Shown here one piece after another: positions 37,859 to 50,537 of a stretch of 64,000 nt of DNA (positions are counted from its first letter, which is position 1; each line of letters starts with the position of its first letter). This DNA is from Vanilla planifolia. Lineage: Eukaryota > Streptophyta > Magnoliopsida > Asparagales > Orchidaceae. The notes beneath the pieces were generated by a model. The model did not search any database. It had not been told where the DNA came from and was given only the letters and a program-made list of their open reading frames with translations. The position numbers were made by a program, and so were the translations under genes. The DNA lies in NCBI GenBank assembly GCA_023846275.1, contig CM043869.1, forward strand, positions 38,404,737-38,468,736. The letters run 5' to 3'.

Positions 37859-40800
37859 TCAATTCGCTGACGTGGAATGTCCGGGGGGTGGCGAACAGCG
37901 CCACCATTGGCAGGCTCAAGCGTCTCATCTCTTCCTTCTCAGTCGACGTCCTAATCCTTCTGGAGCCTTTCATCCGCGGCGACCAAATCCCCTCCGTCTG
38001 CCGCAAGCTCGGGCTCGGTGGCGGGCTCCATTCCAACAACGGGAAAATTTGGGTCCTGTGGTCGGATCGATGCTCTGTCCGGCCCATAGGCTCTTCTGCC
38101 CAATCCATCCTCTGCCACCTCTCCATGGACGGCGCCCCTGCTTCCTTCTTCACGGCCGTCTACGGGTTACATTCCAGAACCCTCCGGCGACTGCTTTGGG
38201 AAGACCTCCTGGCCCACTCTTCGTCCGTCGGGTCTGACCCTTGGTGGATCTGCGGAGACTTCAATGTCTCCTTGCACTCCGACGACGTCTCTCGGACAGC
38301 TCGCTTCTACCGGTCCGCGGCTGAGGACTTTCGCCAACTCATTGACGGCGCCGGGCTCCTCATCCCGCCGGTCTCTGGTAGCATCTTCACCTGGCAGGGG
38401 AACCGCAATGGAAAAACCCTCCTTAAACGGCTGGACTACTTCCTCTGCAACCCTCGCTGGCTGGATCTCTCGCCGGATGGCCACATTGATATTCTTCCCC
38501 GGACGGGCTCGGACCACGCCCCGATCCTATTCCGCTCCTCGGTCCCGCGCAATCGGGTCGCTCGGCCTTTCAGGTTCCTTAACGTGTGGCTGACCCACCC
38601 GAACTTCCTGCAGGTGGTTTCCAAATCCTGGGGGGACCCAATAGCGGCTTCGGGTCTTTACAGGTTCTCGGGTAAGCTCACACAACTCAAGAATGACCTG
38701 AAGAGGTGGAACTCAGCCGTTTTCGGCAATGTTTTCGCCAACAAGGCGAAGGCGGAGGCGACCGTCCGCGAGGCGGAGCGCCTGCTCGCCTCGGCCCTCT
38801 CCCCGGAGGCTGAATCGGCCCTGCGGGTCGCTAATGACAACCTCAACTCTATCTTGGCTCGGGAGGAGGAGTTCTGGAAGCAGAAGGCTGGCCTCCGCTG
38901 GCTTCAGGATGGTGACGCGAACACGGCCTTCTTCCACGCTTCCGTCAACGTCAAGCGGCAATCCCTTAAGCTGAATCGCCTGGAGCTCCCCGTCGGCGGT
39001 TGGACGGAATCGCATGACCACCTCTGTGACTCCATCACCAACCACTTCATGTCTCACTTCCGCGGCTCGGGCGGATCCACCCAATTGACGTCCGAGCTGC
39101 TCCGCCTCATCCCTCGCACCGTCTCCGCCTCAGACAACTCTATCCTCTGCGGCCAGGTGACTCCTTCTGAGGTAAAATCCATCATCCTCTCCATGCGCGA
39201 CTCCAGTGCTGCCGGCCCCGACGGCTTCACGGTTCCTTTCTTCAAAGCTTGCTGGGACGTCATCGGCGACGACTTGACTGCAGCGGTCAACGACTTCCTG
39301 GTCGGCACGAAGCTCCCTCGCTCTGCCGGCGCTGCCTGGCTCTGCCTCATCCTGAAGGGCTCGGCGGTCGCCTCCCTCTCTGACCTTCGACCGATCGCAC
39401 TTTGCTCGGTCTTCGGGAAGCTGCTTTCAAAGGTGCTGGCTAACCGACTCCGCCCTCTTCTTCCCTCCCTGATCTCCCCCGAGCAAACCGCGTTCATCCG
39501 TGGCCGGAACATTGCCGACAACATTCTCTTAACCCAGGAGATGGTCCACCGTATCGACCGCAAGCGGAAGGCTCCCAATGCCCTGTTTAAGCTGGACATC
39601 CGCTCTGCCTTTGACAGGGTCAGCTGGCGGTTCCTGGATGCAGTTTTGGAAGGCTTTGGGTTCTCCCAGCTTTTCCGTCGCCTCGTCGGCAACTCTCTCG
39701 ACGCCTCTTGGCTCTCTGTACTCATCAACGGCAAGCCGAAAGGTTTCTTCAAACCTTCTTGTGGAGTCAAACAAGGTGACCCCCTCTCCCCTCTCCTCTT
39801 CTTGCTTGCCATTGACGTACTCAGCCGCGGCCTCACCGATCTGGTTCGCTCTGGCAAGATAGACAAATTCTCCTCCCCTCGGCGCTCTGCTCCTGTCTCT
39901 CACACCGCCTTCGCTGACGACTTCACCATATTCACTTCGGCAAGGAAGGAATCAGTCTCCAACCTCACCGGCCTGCTCAATTCCTTTATGGAGGCTTCGA
40001 CGCTTACCCTAAATCCTTCCAAGTCTATAGTAATACACGGGAAGCTTACCCCAAAGGCCTTGGTTCGCTCCACCAAATCGATCCTGGGTTTTAGGCGTGC
40101 TCACCTCCCGCTGGCCCACCTGGGCTGCTCCCTCGACAAAGGCCGTTCGAAGTCGATCCACTTCCAACCCCTCCTGGAGAAGATGGCTCGCCGCATCGCC
40201 TCGTGGAAAAACCGGCTGCTGTCCAAGGGCGGGAAGAAGATACTCATCAACTCCGTCCTCACGTCGATGTCGGCATACGTGTCGACGGTTCTCCTCCCTC
40301 CGAGAACCATCATCAAAGCCGTCGAACGGCTTCTTTCCAGGTTCTTCTGGGGCGGCAACGACAACTCCAGCCGCCATCACTGGGCGGCGTGGGGCAAGAT
40401 CGCCAAACCTACGTCTTCCGGTGGCATGGGCATCCGCGATCTTGGCTCACAGGTCATGGCGCACTCGGCCAAGCTCTGGTGGCGCCTCTTCAACGTTCGT
40501 TCTCCCTGGGCAGACTTCATTCGGAGCAGCTACGTCGACTGCCGAGAAGGAATCCGGTCCTCCGCTGGCGATTCCCCGGTTTGGCGCCGTATGGTCTCGT
40601 TCCGCCTTCGGTGGCTTGCCCTTGCGGCGTGGGACGATGACCCGGTCGATCAGACCGGTTCACTGCTCCACCGCATCCGGTCCGGGTGTTGCACCGTGAA
40701 CCAGTTCGAACCGAACCGGGCGTACACCCTTTTTAACAACCTCTTGCTTCCTCCCCGTCAGCTCTCCTTCCAAAACGACCTCCTCTGGCACCGACTCATT

Positions 40801-41166
40801 CCTGAGAAGGTTTCAATTTTCCTCTGGCGCCTGCACCACGCCGCCCTCCCCTTCCCAAAAGCTCTAAATCGGATTGGCATCTCGCTCGTCTCGAAGTGTC
40901 CCTTTTGCAGCAATCGGGATGAACCGGATCACCTTTTCTGGTCCTGCTCCATCTCCCGCCCCATCTGGACCTGGTTTGAGGTCAAGCTCGACGTCCCCCA
41001 CTCTTCTTCCACCGACATCTCCAGCTGGTGGGCTTTCAAGACACAGATTAGCTCCTTAGCCTTCACCATTCCAGCCTTCATCTGCTGGACGGTCTGGAAA
41101 GCATGGAACGCCGCCACCATCTCTGGCCTTACTGTTTCGGCCAGCGCGCCCTTTTTGGAAACATAG
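37855..41166 (+). CDS. LINE ORF2: endonuclease and reverse transcriptase
   Basis: 1,103 aa. An apurinic-type endonuclease fills residues 1 to about 230 (WNVRG with Asn8, the LLE motif with Glu37, GDFNV near 130, SDHAP near 220). The reverse transcriptase domain lies at about 480-760, with KLDIRSAFDRVSW, GVKQGDPLSPLLF and the catalytic FADD at 686-689. A zf-RVT domain (LWHRLIPEKVSIFLWRL, then CPFCSN...DHLFWSC) is near 980-1050. No RNase H domain is visible after it. The frame is intact and all catalytic residues are present, so the protein could be active. It nicks the target and copies the element's RNA by target-primed reverse transcription. The start overlaps the ORF1 stop by 4 nt in a different frame. 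Confidence 0.95.
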   Translation: MINSLTWNVRGVANSATIGRLKRLISSFSVDVLILLEPFIRGDQIPSVCRKLGLGGGLHSNNGKIWVLWSDRCSVRPIGSSAQSILCHLSMDGAPASFFTAVYGLHSRTLRRLLWEDLLAHSSSVGSDPWWICGDFNVSLHSDDVSRTARFYRSAAEDFRQLIDGAGLLIPPVSGSIFTWQGNRNGKTLLKRLDYFLCNPRWLDLSPDGHIDILPRTGSDHAPILFRSSVPRNRVARPFRFLNVWLTHPNFLQVVSKSWGDPIAASGLYRFSGKLTQLKNDLKRWNSAVFGNVFANKAKAEATVREAERLLASALSPEAESALRVANDNLNSILAREEEFWKQKAGLRWLQDGDANTAFFHASVNVKRQSLKLNRLELPVGGWTESHDHLCDSITNHFMSHFRGSGGSTQLTSELLRLIPRTVSASDNSILCGQVTPSEVKSIILSMRDSSAAGPDGFTVPFFKACWDVIGDDLTAAVNDFLVGTKLPRSAGAAWLCLILKGSAVASLSDLRPIALCSVFGKLLSKVLANRLRPLLPSLISPEQTAFIRGRNIADNILLTQEMVHRIDRKRKAPNALFKLDIRSAFDRVSWRFLDAVLEGFGFSQLFRRLVGNSLDASWLSVLINGKPKGFFKPSCGVKQGDPLSPLLFLLAIDVLSRGLTDLVRSGKIDKFSSPRRSAPVSHTAFADDFTIFTSARKESVSNLTGLLNSFMEASTLTLNPSKSIVIHGKLTPKALVRSTKSILGFRRAHLPLAHLGCSLDKGRSKSIHFQPLLEKMARRIASWKNRLLSKGGKKILINSVLTSMSAYVSTVLLPPRTIIKAVERLLSRFFWGGNDNSSRHHWAAWGKIAKPTSSGGMGIRDLGSQVMAHSAKLWWRLFNVRSPWADFIRSSYVDCREGIRSSAGDSPVWRRMVSFRLRWLALAAWDDDPVDQTGSLLHRIRSGCCTVNQFEPNRAYTLFNNLLLPPRQLSFQNDLLWHRLIPEKVSIFLWRLHHAALPFPKALNRIGISLVSKCPFCSNRDEPDHLFWSCSISRPIWTWFEVKLDVPHSSSTDISSWWAFKTQISSLAFTIPAFICWTVWKAWNAATISGLTVSASAPFLET

Positions 41167-41323
41167 CATCTGCTAAGGAGAGCTTATTTGGCGAGGCGCC
41201 GCAAAGACAACATGCTGGAAAACTACTCTCTTTCCCTCTTGGGCCTGTTTTAGGTTTGCCTCCTCCCCCTTGGCATTTCCTTTTTGTGCCAAGTTTTGTA
41301 CTTTGTGGGGTGGAATATATTTT

Positions 41324-41360
<37 letters not shown>
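41167..41360 (+). other. LINE 3' UTR and 32-A tail
   Basis: About 160 nt of 3' UTR follows the ORF2 stop, then 32 uninterrupted A residues at 41329-41360. The unbroken tail is a sign of youth, since such runs erode quickly. A frame running through it (41103-41330 and 41270-41479) is not a gene. Confidence 0.9.
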
Positions 41361-41362
<2 letters not shown>

Positions 41363-41426
41363 GCTTATTTAATAATTAAAATGATCATCCAACAGCACAA
41401 GATACCCATTCCAAACAACGACACGT

Positions 41427-44400
41427 TCACCGCTCGATGCCTTCAATCTTGTCCTCCACCTCGGAGTACAGCTGTCTGAGCTTATCCAAGTTCTCCTCCG
41501 ACGTCTCCCAATAACCTCTCCCGCTGGCCTCCAGGAAGGTCTGCACCAGCTTCCGGAACGAGTTCGGGTTCGTGTCCATGAGCCGCTTCAGCATGTCCTC
41601 GTCCTTGATGAAGGTGGAATTCGCCTCCTCGTAAACCCAATTGTCGACCTGACCGGAGGTCGCGCTCCACCCGACCGTATTCGTCAACCGCTTCTCGATC
41701 TCCCTCACCCCTTCATACCCGCTCGCCATCATACCCTCGTACCACTTGGGGTTCAAAAGCTTGGTCCGCGCGTCGAGCCTCACCGTCTCCCCCAGCGTCC
41801 TCACCTGCGCGTTCGCCGTCGTCGTGTCGGCGATGTATGCGCTCGGCCTCTTCCCGTCCTGCCGCAGCGACTGCACCAGGTTGGTCGGGTCCGAGTCGAA
41901 GTAATGGCTCACGTCCGTCAGCGATATCTCGGAGGAGTCCAGGTTCTGGAAAGTGGCGTCCGCCGTACTCAGCGCCATCTCGAACGCTTTCCGCTTCACC
42001 ATCATGCCCGCACCCGGCGCGTCGCAATCGAAAGCGAAGGACTTGCGGCTGAGATACATTTCCTGTAGCTGTTTCTCGTCGTTCCATGACGAGTTCTCCA
42101 CTGCCAGGTTCACATTAGAGGAGTACGATCCCGATGCGTTGGAGAACACCCTCGTCGCGGCCTCACGTACCGAAACGCCGAGTTCCGACGCCTGCTCCAT
42201 CGCGTGCTTCCGCACGTAGTTTTGTTCCATCGGTTCGTCCAACTCTGCCACCATCTTCACCGCTCGGTCAAGAAGGTTCATCTGAATCAACATTCGTTTA
42301 AAGCAAGTTATGGAGATGAAAACTGCAAAATTTGAGGCAGCGTTATACCGCTAACCTGGTTTATGAAGAGATCGCGGAAGACACCAGAGCAATTGACGAC
42401 GACGTCGATCCTGGGACGACCAAGCTCTTCGAGCTCGACGGGCTCCACCCGGTTAACTCGGCCAAACGTGTCAGCAACCGGCCGGACCCCAATCATCCAA
42501 AGTACCTGAGCAAGGGACTCACCGTAGGTCTTGATGTTATCTGTCCCCCATAGGACAAGCGCGATCGTTTCCGGGTACTTCCCACTATTGTCGAGCCTCT
42601 GCCGCTCGATCAGCCGATCGACCACCACCTTGGCGCTCTGCATCGCCGCCGCTGTGGGAATCGCCTGTGGGTCTAGCGCGTGGATGTTCTTTCCCGTCGG
42701 CAGCACCTTCGGATTCCTGATGGGATCCCCTCCGGGTCCGGGCTCTACATAGCTCCCCTCCAATGCCTGCTTCAGACTTCCCAGTTCGTTATCGGCCACC
42801 ACAAGTTTCAAGCACTCACCGAGGAACTGAAACAGAGTCCTGAGCTTCTCCCTGTCCGCCCTGGTGAACTTGGTCTTCGAGAGATACTGCACCCATGGCT
42901 CAATCAGGCCAAAACCAAGAATCGAGCTTAGCTTCTCCGCCACGTCTACCACCTGGCCCTTCTTGTTCGCCGTCTTCTCCACGAAGGTAGTGATTGCACC
43001 GCGCGATGCCTCTGTGATCTGTCGGAGGAGCTCGACATCCGCTAATATCCCCTTGTCGCTTCCCCTGTACACGTCCTCGATGTTTCTGCCCATGGTTTCC
43101 GCTAGAATTCCCGGAAGAGAGTATATGCCATCTTCCGGCCGGTCGAGGGCGGCGATGTTGACCAGCGTGGCCACCGCCTCCAGTGCCGACGGTGGCTCCC
43201 CAATCACGTGAAGCCCGCAAGGCAGTAGCCGGGACTCGATCTCCATTATCTTGGAATACACCTTGCCCACCACGAGGTCCCGCTCTTTGGGCAAAAGCTC
43301 CACACCTTCTTCCGGCAAGCTGACGTCTTTGTCGAGGTTACACTGCTTGGCCGTGCTGATGATGGAACTCACAATTTGGGCTCCGCGGCCGGTGTCCTTC
43401 AGAGATTGATAAGAGGAGATGAGCTCTGAGAGCTGCTTCAGTCCCTTATACAGCCCGGCATTCTCCGCTGGAGGTGTTAAGTAGCTTATGGTGTTCGCGT
43501 AACTCCGCCGCTTGGCGATGGTGGCTTCGGAGGGGTTGTTCGCCGCGTAGTAGTAAATGTTAGGTATGTTTCCAATGAGGCTGTCGGGGAAGCAGACATC
43601 GCTCATCCCCACCTGCTTCCCGGGCATGAATTCCAACGAGCCATGTGTGCCGAAGTGGAGCACGGCGTCGGCGCCGAAAATTTTTTCCACGAAGGAGTAG
43701 TAAGCGGCGAAGCCGTGGTGGGGGCTTGCGGACTTGGAGAAGAGGAGGCGCATAGGGTCGCCCTCGTAGCCGAAGGTGGGCTGGACGCCGATGAAGACGT
43801 TGCCGTACTGCTTGCCGTAGACGAGGAGATGCTCACCGTCGGAGTTGAGGTTTCCTGGCGGCTTGCCCCAGCTCTCCTCGAGGGCTGCGGCGTAGGGGGT
43901 GAGGGATTTGTACTCGCGGACGGTCATGCGGTAGGCGACGTTGAGGTTGGGGCTACTGAACTTGGCCTCCTTGTCGTGGATGACGTCCTCGACGAGCGAC
44001 TCGGCGGTTTTGGGAAGGCCTTCTACGTTGTATCCGTCTCGCTTGAGGTCGCGGAGGACGGAGAAGATGGACGAAAAGACGTTGAGGTAGGCTGCCGTGC
44101 CCACGTTGCCCTTGTCCGGCGGGAAGCTGAAAACGGTGATTGCCAGTTTCTTCTCTTCCTGATGACATGGCAAAATCTATTTAATGTAACTAATCTGAAG
44201 CAACAAAATTTTGGCACTACTATATTTGTCTGTTTTTTTTAAAAAAATACCTTTTCAAATTTAGTTTTAATCAGATTTTATATTAAAATTGGATATATTT
44301 ATATATTTATAAATATATTTAAATTTTATTTTTAAATAATAGGTATACACTTAATATTGTAGATGATCACAATAGTATTGGACAGTTTAGAATGAAAATA

Positions 44401-46001
44401 ATACCGATGCTACCTTAGATTTTCTTTTGAGCTCCGCCCACCTAATTGCCCTTGTACAAAGCTGCTCCACTCTCCTGTGAAGAGCGTGTGATTTCCCTGC
44501 AAAACAAAGCATCGCCCAGTTTTTATGGAGGAAGAAACAGGGTAAATAAAACAGAGCATGATAATCCATTGGAAGGAAAAAGGGCTCCATTGCCTGTTCT
44601 CGCATCACGGCCGGAAAACACAATGGGTTCCATCCCGCCGTCCAGCTCCGGTAGGGCGACCTGCAAAGCAACCTGGATCGGATGCAGGCCCAAGGTACTG
44701 TTGAGCCACTCCTCTGTCGTCTGGAAGACCAAAGGCAAGGCGACGATGTACGGCACATCGAGCTTCATCAACGCCTCGATGGCCCTCGGATGGTCCTGCC
44801 TCGCCGGACCTCCGACGAGGGCGAATCCGGTGAGCGACACCGCGGCGTGAACAAAAGGCTTGTTATTGATCGGATTGATGAGATACCTCTCCGCCGGCCC
44901 GGAGAAGTCGAGTCCGCCGGCAAAAATGGGAATCACCTTCGCCCCCCTGGCCTCCATTTCCATGATCACCGCGACGTAGTGGGCGTCGTCGCCGGTGACG
45001 ATGTGGCTCCTCTGCAGGACCAAACCAATAACGGGGGCGTTGGGATCCTTCAGCTTGGCCTTGGCATCTCGCCTCGTACCGTACCAATTGAGGTATTCTT
45101 TGGCGTCGTCGAACATTGAGGGTGCCATGGGATGCCAGATTCCGCTGTCGAGAAACAGAACAGGGTCGGCGTAGTTGACCTTTGTTCCTTTCAGGGCCGG
45201 TACGTAGGACCCAGCGATCATCTTTAGGAAGTTCTGGAGGTTCTCCGGCGAGCCGCCCAGCCAGAACTGGAGGCTGAGGATATAGAGCCTTGCGTCCTGC
45301 GCCTTGTCGCTGGGGAGGTACTTGAGCACTTTGGGCAAGGTACGCACCAGCTTGAGCATGCTCTCGGCGAAGCCGGCTCCCTGCTTCTTCCTCTTGAAGA
45401 GCTGGAAGAAGGGGCTCTTCGACTGGCCCAGCTGCGACATGCTGAAAGATCCCAGCTTGTTCAGCCGCATCACCTCGGGCATTGAGGGGAAGACGAGGAC
45501 GGCGTCCATCCTGTCGCGCTGCTTCTCCACCGCCGCCCTCACCTTTGCCGCAAGCTCCTCCACGAAGATGAGCGATCCGATGAAGATGTTTGCATCGGAG
45601 AGGTCCTCGCAGAAGGTACCGTAGGTGCTCTCGTCGCGGAGTTCTTCGACGAGGTAGCCAACGACCTCGAAGGAAGCGTACAGGTGGTCGGCGTTCAGGG
45701 TCCTGACGGCGGTGGAGATGGCCGATTGGTACTGCGCCTCGAGAACGACGTATACGACTTTCACTCGGGGGAGCCCCAAAACGGGGTCTTCATCTGGTAT
45801 GATGCGGCGAACTTCGGGCTTCGTCTGAGTGAAGAGTCCATTGCCAACGACGGCGTTGCATCGGAGCCTTCTGAAACCTTTACGGCAGGATTGACTCCGG
45901 TGGCGGAGGATAGCGGTTACCACGTTCCTGTGGGAAAGAGGATGGAGATTCTCTGGTTTGGAGCAGGGAAGAGTGAACCCAGTAGAAACCAGAGATGCCA
46001 T
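41427..46001 (-). CDS. CHLH: Magnesium chelatase subunit H, chloroplastic
   Basis: Minus-strand gene, exons 44594-46001, 44414-44496, 42356-44158 and 41427-42281, 1,382 aa; the usual plant length is about 1,380. CHLH (GUN5) binds protoporphyrin IX and, with the CHLI and CHLD ATPases, inserts Mg2+ in the first committed step of chlorophyll synthesis; it also acts in plastid-to-nucleus signalling. Residues 1 to about 50 are a Ser/Arg-rich transit peptide ending near the [10 protein letters not shown] motif. The DUF3479 region follows in exon 1, and the CobN/Mg-chelatase core spans about residue 260 to the end, including [20 protein letters not shown] and [16 protein letters not shown] in exon 3. 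Conservation is high to the last codon. The first intron uses a GC donor. Upstream lie a G-box and a CCAAT box. Downstream, a LINE sits about 57 bp after the stop codon. Codons are GC-rich throughout. Confidence 0.97.
44497..44593 (-). other. GC-AG intron 1 of CHLH (97 nt)
   Basis: Exon 1 ends in AGAACAG and the intron begins GCAATGG; the acceptor is TTTGCAG before GGAAATCACAC. Only this join restores the conserved GRDARTGKSHALH block in phase 1. A GT in the neighbourhood (GGCC|GTGATG) would delete conserved residues. Confidence 0.8.
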
Positions 46002-46125
46002 CGTGAAATGGTATTGATTTTCTCCTTTTGCCTACGGATAGAGAAATGCACAGAAGAAGCGGAGGAAATAGAAGACGAGGAATTGGGGCCATTTGTTTTT
46101 CCCCGCCGGTGGTGGAGAACTCGGA

Positions 46126-46131
46126 CACGTG
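46126..46131. promoter_or_regulatory. G-box CACGTG upstream of CHLH
   Basis: A perfect palindromic G-box (context gacacgtggc) lies 125 bp upstream of the CHLH ATG. G-boxes bind bZIP and bHLH factors such as HY5 and PIFs, which are known to control light-responsive chlorophyll genes. A CCAAT box on the minus strand (46207-46211, attgg on plus) and a GATAAGG I-box-like motif (46251-46257) lie a little further out. Binding here is inferred from motif and position only. Confidence 0.6.
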
Positions 46132-46169
46132 GCTGTGATAGGAATGACAAGTGCAGAGAAAGCTTTTAG

Positions 46170-47359
46170 GTAGGAGTGGATTCTGATAACGATGGGAGTC
46201 GGCTTCTAATTGGTCGGAGGGATTCTATCTCTTCCAAGCTGGAGGAGCAGGATAAGGAGCGGCTTTGTCGTGAGAGTATTTTATCTCACCCCGAAAATGG
46301 TGCTTTGTGCTGGATGTTTGAATTGCGGTTAAGAGAACAACAAGCTAATTGATAAAGAATAATTTTATAATTTTATTTATTAAATATTATTAAAAATTGA
46401 TGTATTTGATAAATATGTTGTTAATAATACTTTAATAAAATAATTGATATTATAAAATGAGTAACGAATTAATCAAATTTTATGTGGTTACCTCATCCAT
46501 CTTCCAAAAGGAGGCCCAAAAAGCTTGTGATGGGCCCAAATCAGTCCCTCCACCCGACCCATGAAAGCAAATGCACACAAATTTAAGGCGTTGTTGTGAG
46601 CTTTGCGATGCAATTATGAATTTTGAAAATAGGGGACGAGGGAAATAAAGTTTTCGAGTTTGCCCGCCATTCACTTGCTAGTCATGAGAACAACAGAGTT
46701 CCCATCAAGCGACGAGCGGGCGGCGGCCTCCTCCCTTGTCCTCTTAAGCCGGCGAGCTTCCCTCTCCAGAAAATCTCTTATTCTCTACGACAGGATTTCT
46801 ACCGACTACAGGTGTTGAGATCCAGCAATTCCACCTGCACTGGTCGCTGCTTCATTTCCAATATTTTTATCCTGATTTCATTTTTTTCTCAATATTGTTT
46901 TCATTGCCAGAAATTGTACGAACTGCCGCATCTCAACCCCGATTTCGTCTCCGTCCTTCACCTTCTACGGATCGGAGGTTCATGCAGATTTACTCTGTTT
47001 CCTACATCTGACTGCTGATTCTCATCTGATCCAGCCAAACGTACCCGCTTCTCCCTCATTCGGTGCCGTATTCTCCGATGGATCTGAGTTATCCTCAGAT
47101 CAGCGGCTTCTCGCTCTTCCTGCTGGATTCTACTTAAGCAACTCAAGCAGCTCAAGGACGGTACGCGAAATTCCATTTCTCCACAGTCGATTACATTTTG
47201 ATCTAACCACTAATTGTTCTATTTGTTGCTCCTAATTTCAATATTTTCAATTAGATCCCAAAAAAGGCGCGTTCGAGGATTCACCTCAAGCAGCGAAACT
47301 TTAAAAATTTTTGGAGGTCACCGATCAGTTTCGAGGCGAATGACGGATACGAGGCAGGA
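46170..47359 (+). promoter_or_regulatory. Shared upstream region and leader of the plus-strand small gene
   Basis: The region between the divergent CHLH and the small gene at 47360. Two GGCCCA/TGGGCC site II-type motifs lie at 46513-46518 and 46531-46537. The DNA turns GC-richer from about 46.6 kb, where transcription of the plus gene may start. A leader intron is plausible at 47161-47254 (GACG|GTACGC ... TTCAATTAG|ATCCC), preceded by a 19-codon upstream ORF starting at 47079. The frame of the small gene stays open back to that acceptor, so an earlier start cannot be ruled out. Confidence 0.45.
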
Positions 47360-50140
<2,781 letters not shown>

Positions 50141-50537
50141 ATACTTCGGTAGGAATTACAAAAAAGTATAGGAATTATACGCACTAGTGTTCATATCAAC
50201 TTTAGTAGTTAAGACTTGTGGGTCAGTGGAAATTTTGACTGCAGGCATCCACGCCCAGCCAAATTACATCTAGTAAATGTATATCTTCACCAATACAAAT
50301 CTACTCTTTAGGTCATACCATTTTGATGTCACCAGGCTTGCTTTATTTTCCAAGATCGCTTCACGATTGATGCAAGGTAGGTTATTTACTGATCTAAGAA
50401 AAAGCCCAAATGGGATAGAATATAAATAGTGAAGTAGAACAGAATTTTGTTACACAAGATGTTTGCCCCCACCATACAGTTTGGCTCATGCTGATGTTTA
50501 CAGCAGAAATCAAATCAAACTTTTCTTGAATCAATCA
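50141..50537. other. Convergent 3' ends of the small gene and FZL
   Basis: About 400 bp between two convergent stop codons. It should hold both 3' UTRs and polyadenylation signals. No coding frame or repeat was seen. Confidence 0.6.

Larger units (their letters stand above)
36443..41357 (+). mobile_element. Intact L1-type LINE (non-LTR retrotransposon)
   Basis: About 4.9 kb: a leader of only 27 nt, ORF1 (36470-37858), ORF2 (37855-41166), a 3' UTR of about 160 nt and a 32-A tail (41329-41360), flanked by a perfect 13-bp target-site duplication. Both ORFs are open end to end and carry all expected catalytic motifs. GC content is much higher than in surrounding DNA. The 3' UTR contains a tttgtactttgtggggtgga block of the kind seen at the 3' ends of plant L1-like elements. 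Domain order (zinc-knuckle ORF1; endonuclease, reverse transcriptase, zf-RVT in ORF2) fits plant L1 clades. It lies on the strand opposite CHLH, within that gene's probable 3' UTR. The very short leader suggests slight 5' truncation or an internal promoter reaching into ORF1. Confidence 0.95.
36430..41370. repeat. Target-site duplication of the LINE (13 bp, both ends)
   Basis: aaactgcttattt occurs at 36430-36442, directly before the element, and again at 41358-41370, directly after its poly(A) tail (the first three A's of the right copy cannot be told from the tail). The bottom-strand cut implied is TTT/A, as expected for an L1-type endonuclease. The perfect match points to a recent insertion. 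Confidence 0.9.

Noticed and set aside
37683..38237. A 184-codon plus frame bridging LINE ORF1 and ORF2
   Set aside because: Pro-rich shifted frame; the two flanking ORFs have clear domains.
39054..39866. A 270-codon minus-strand frame inside LINE ORF2
   Set aside because: Antisense shadow of the reverse transcriptase region; GC-rich DNA gives few stops.
43643..44242. A 199-codon plus-strand frame across CHLH exon 3
   Set aside because: It is the complement of highly conserved CHLH coding sequence and has no recognised domain.
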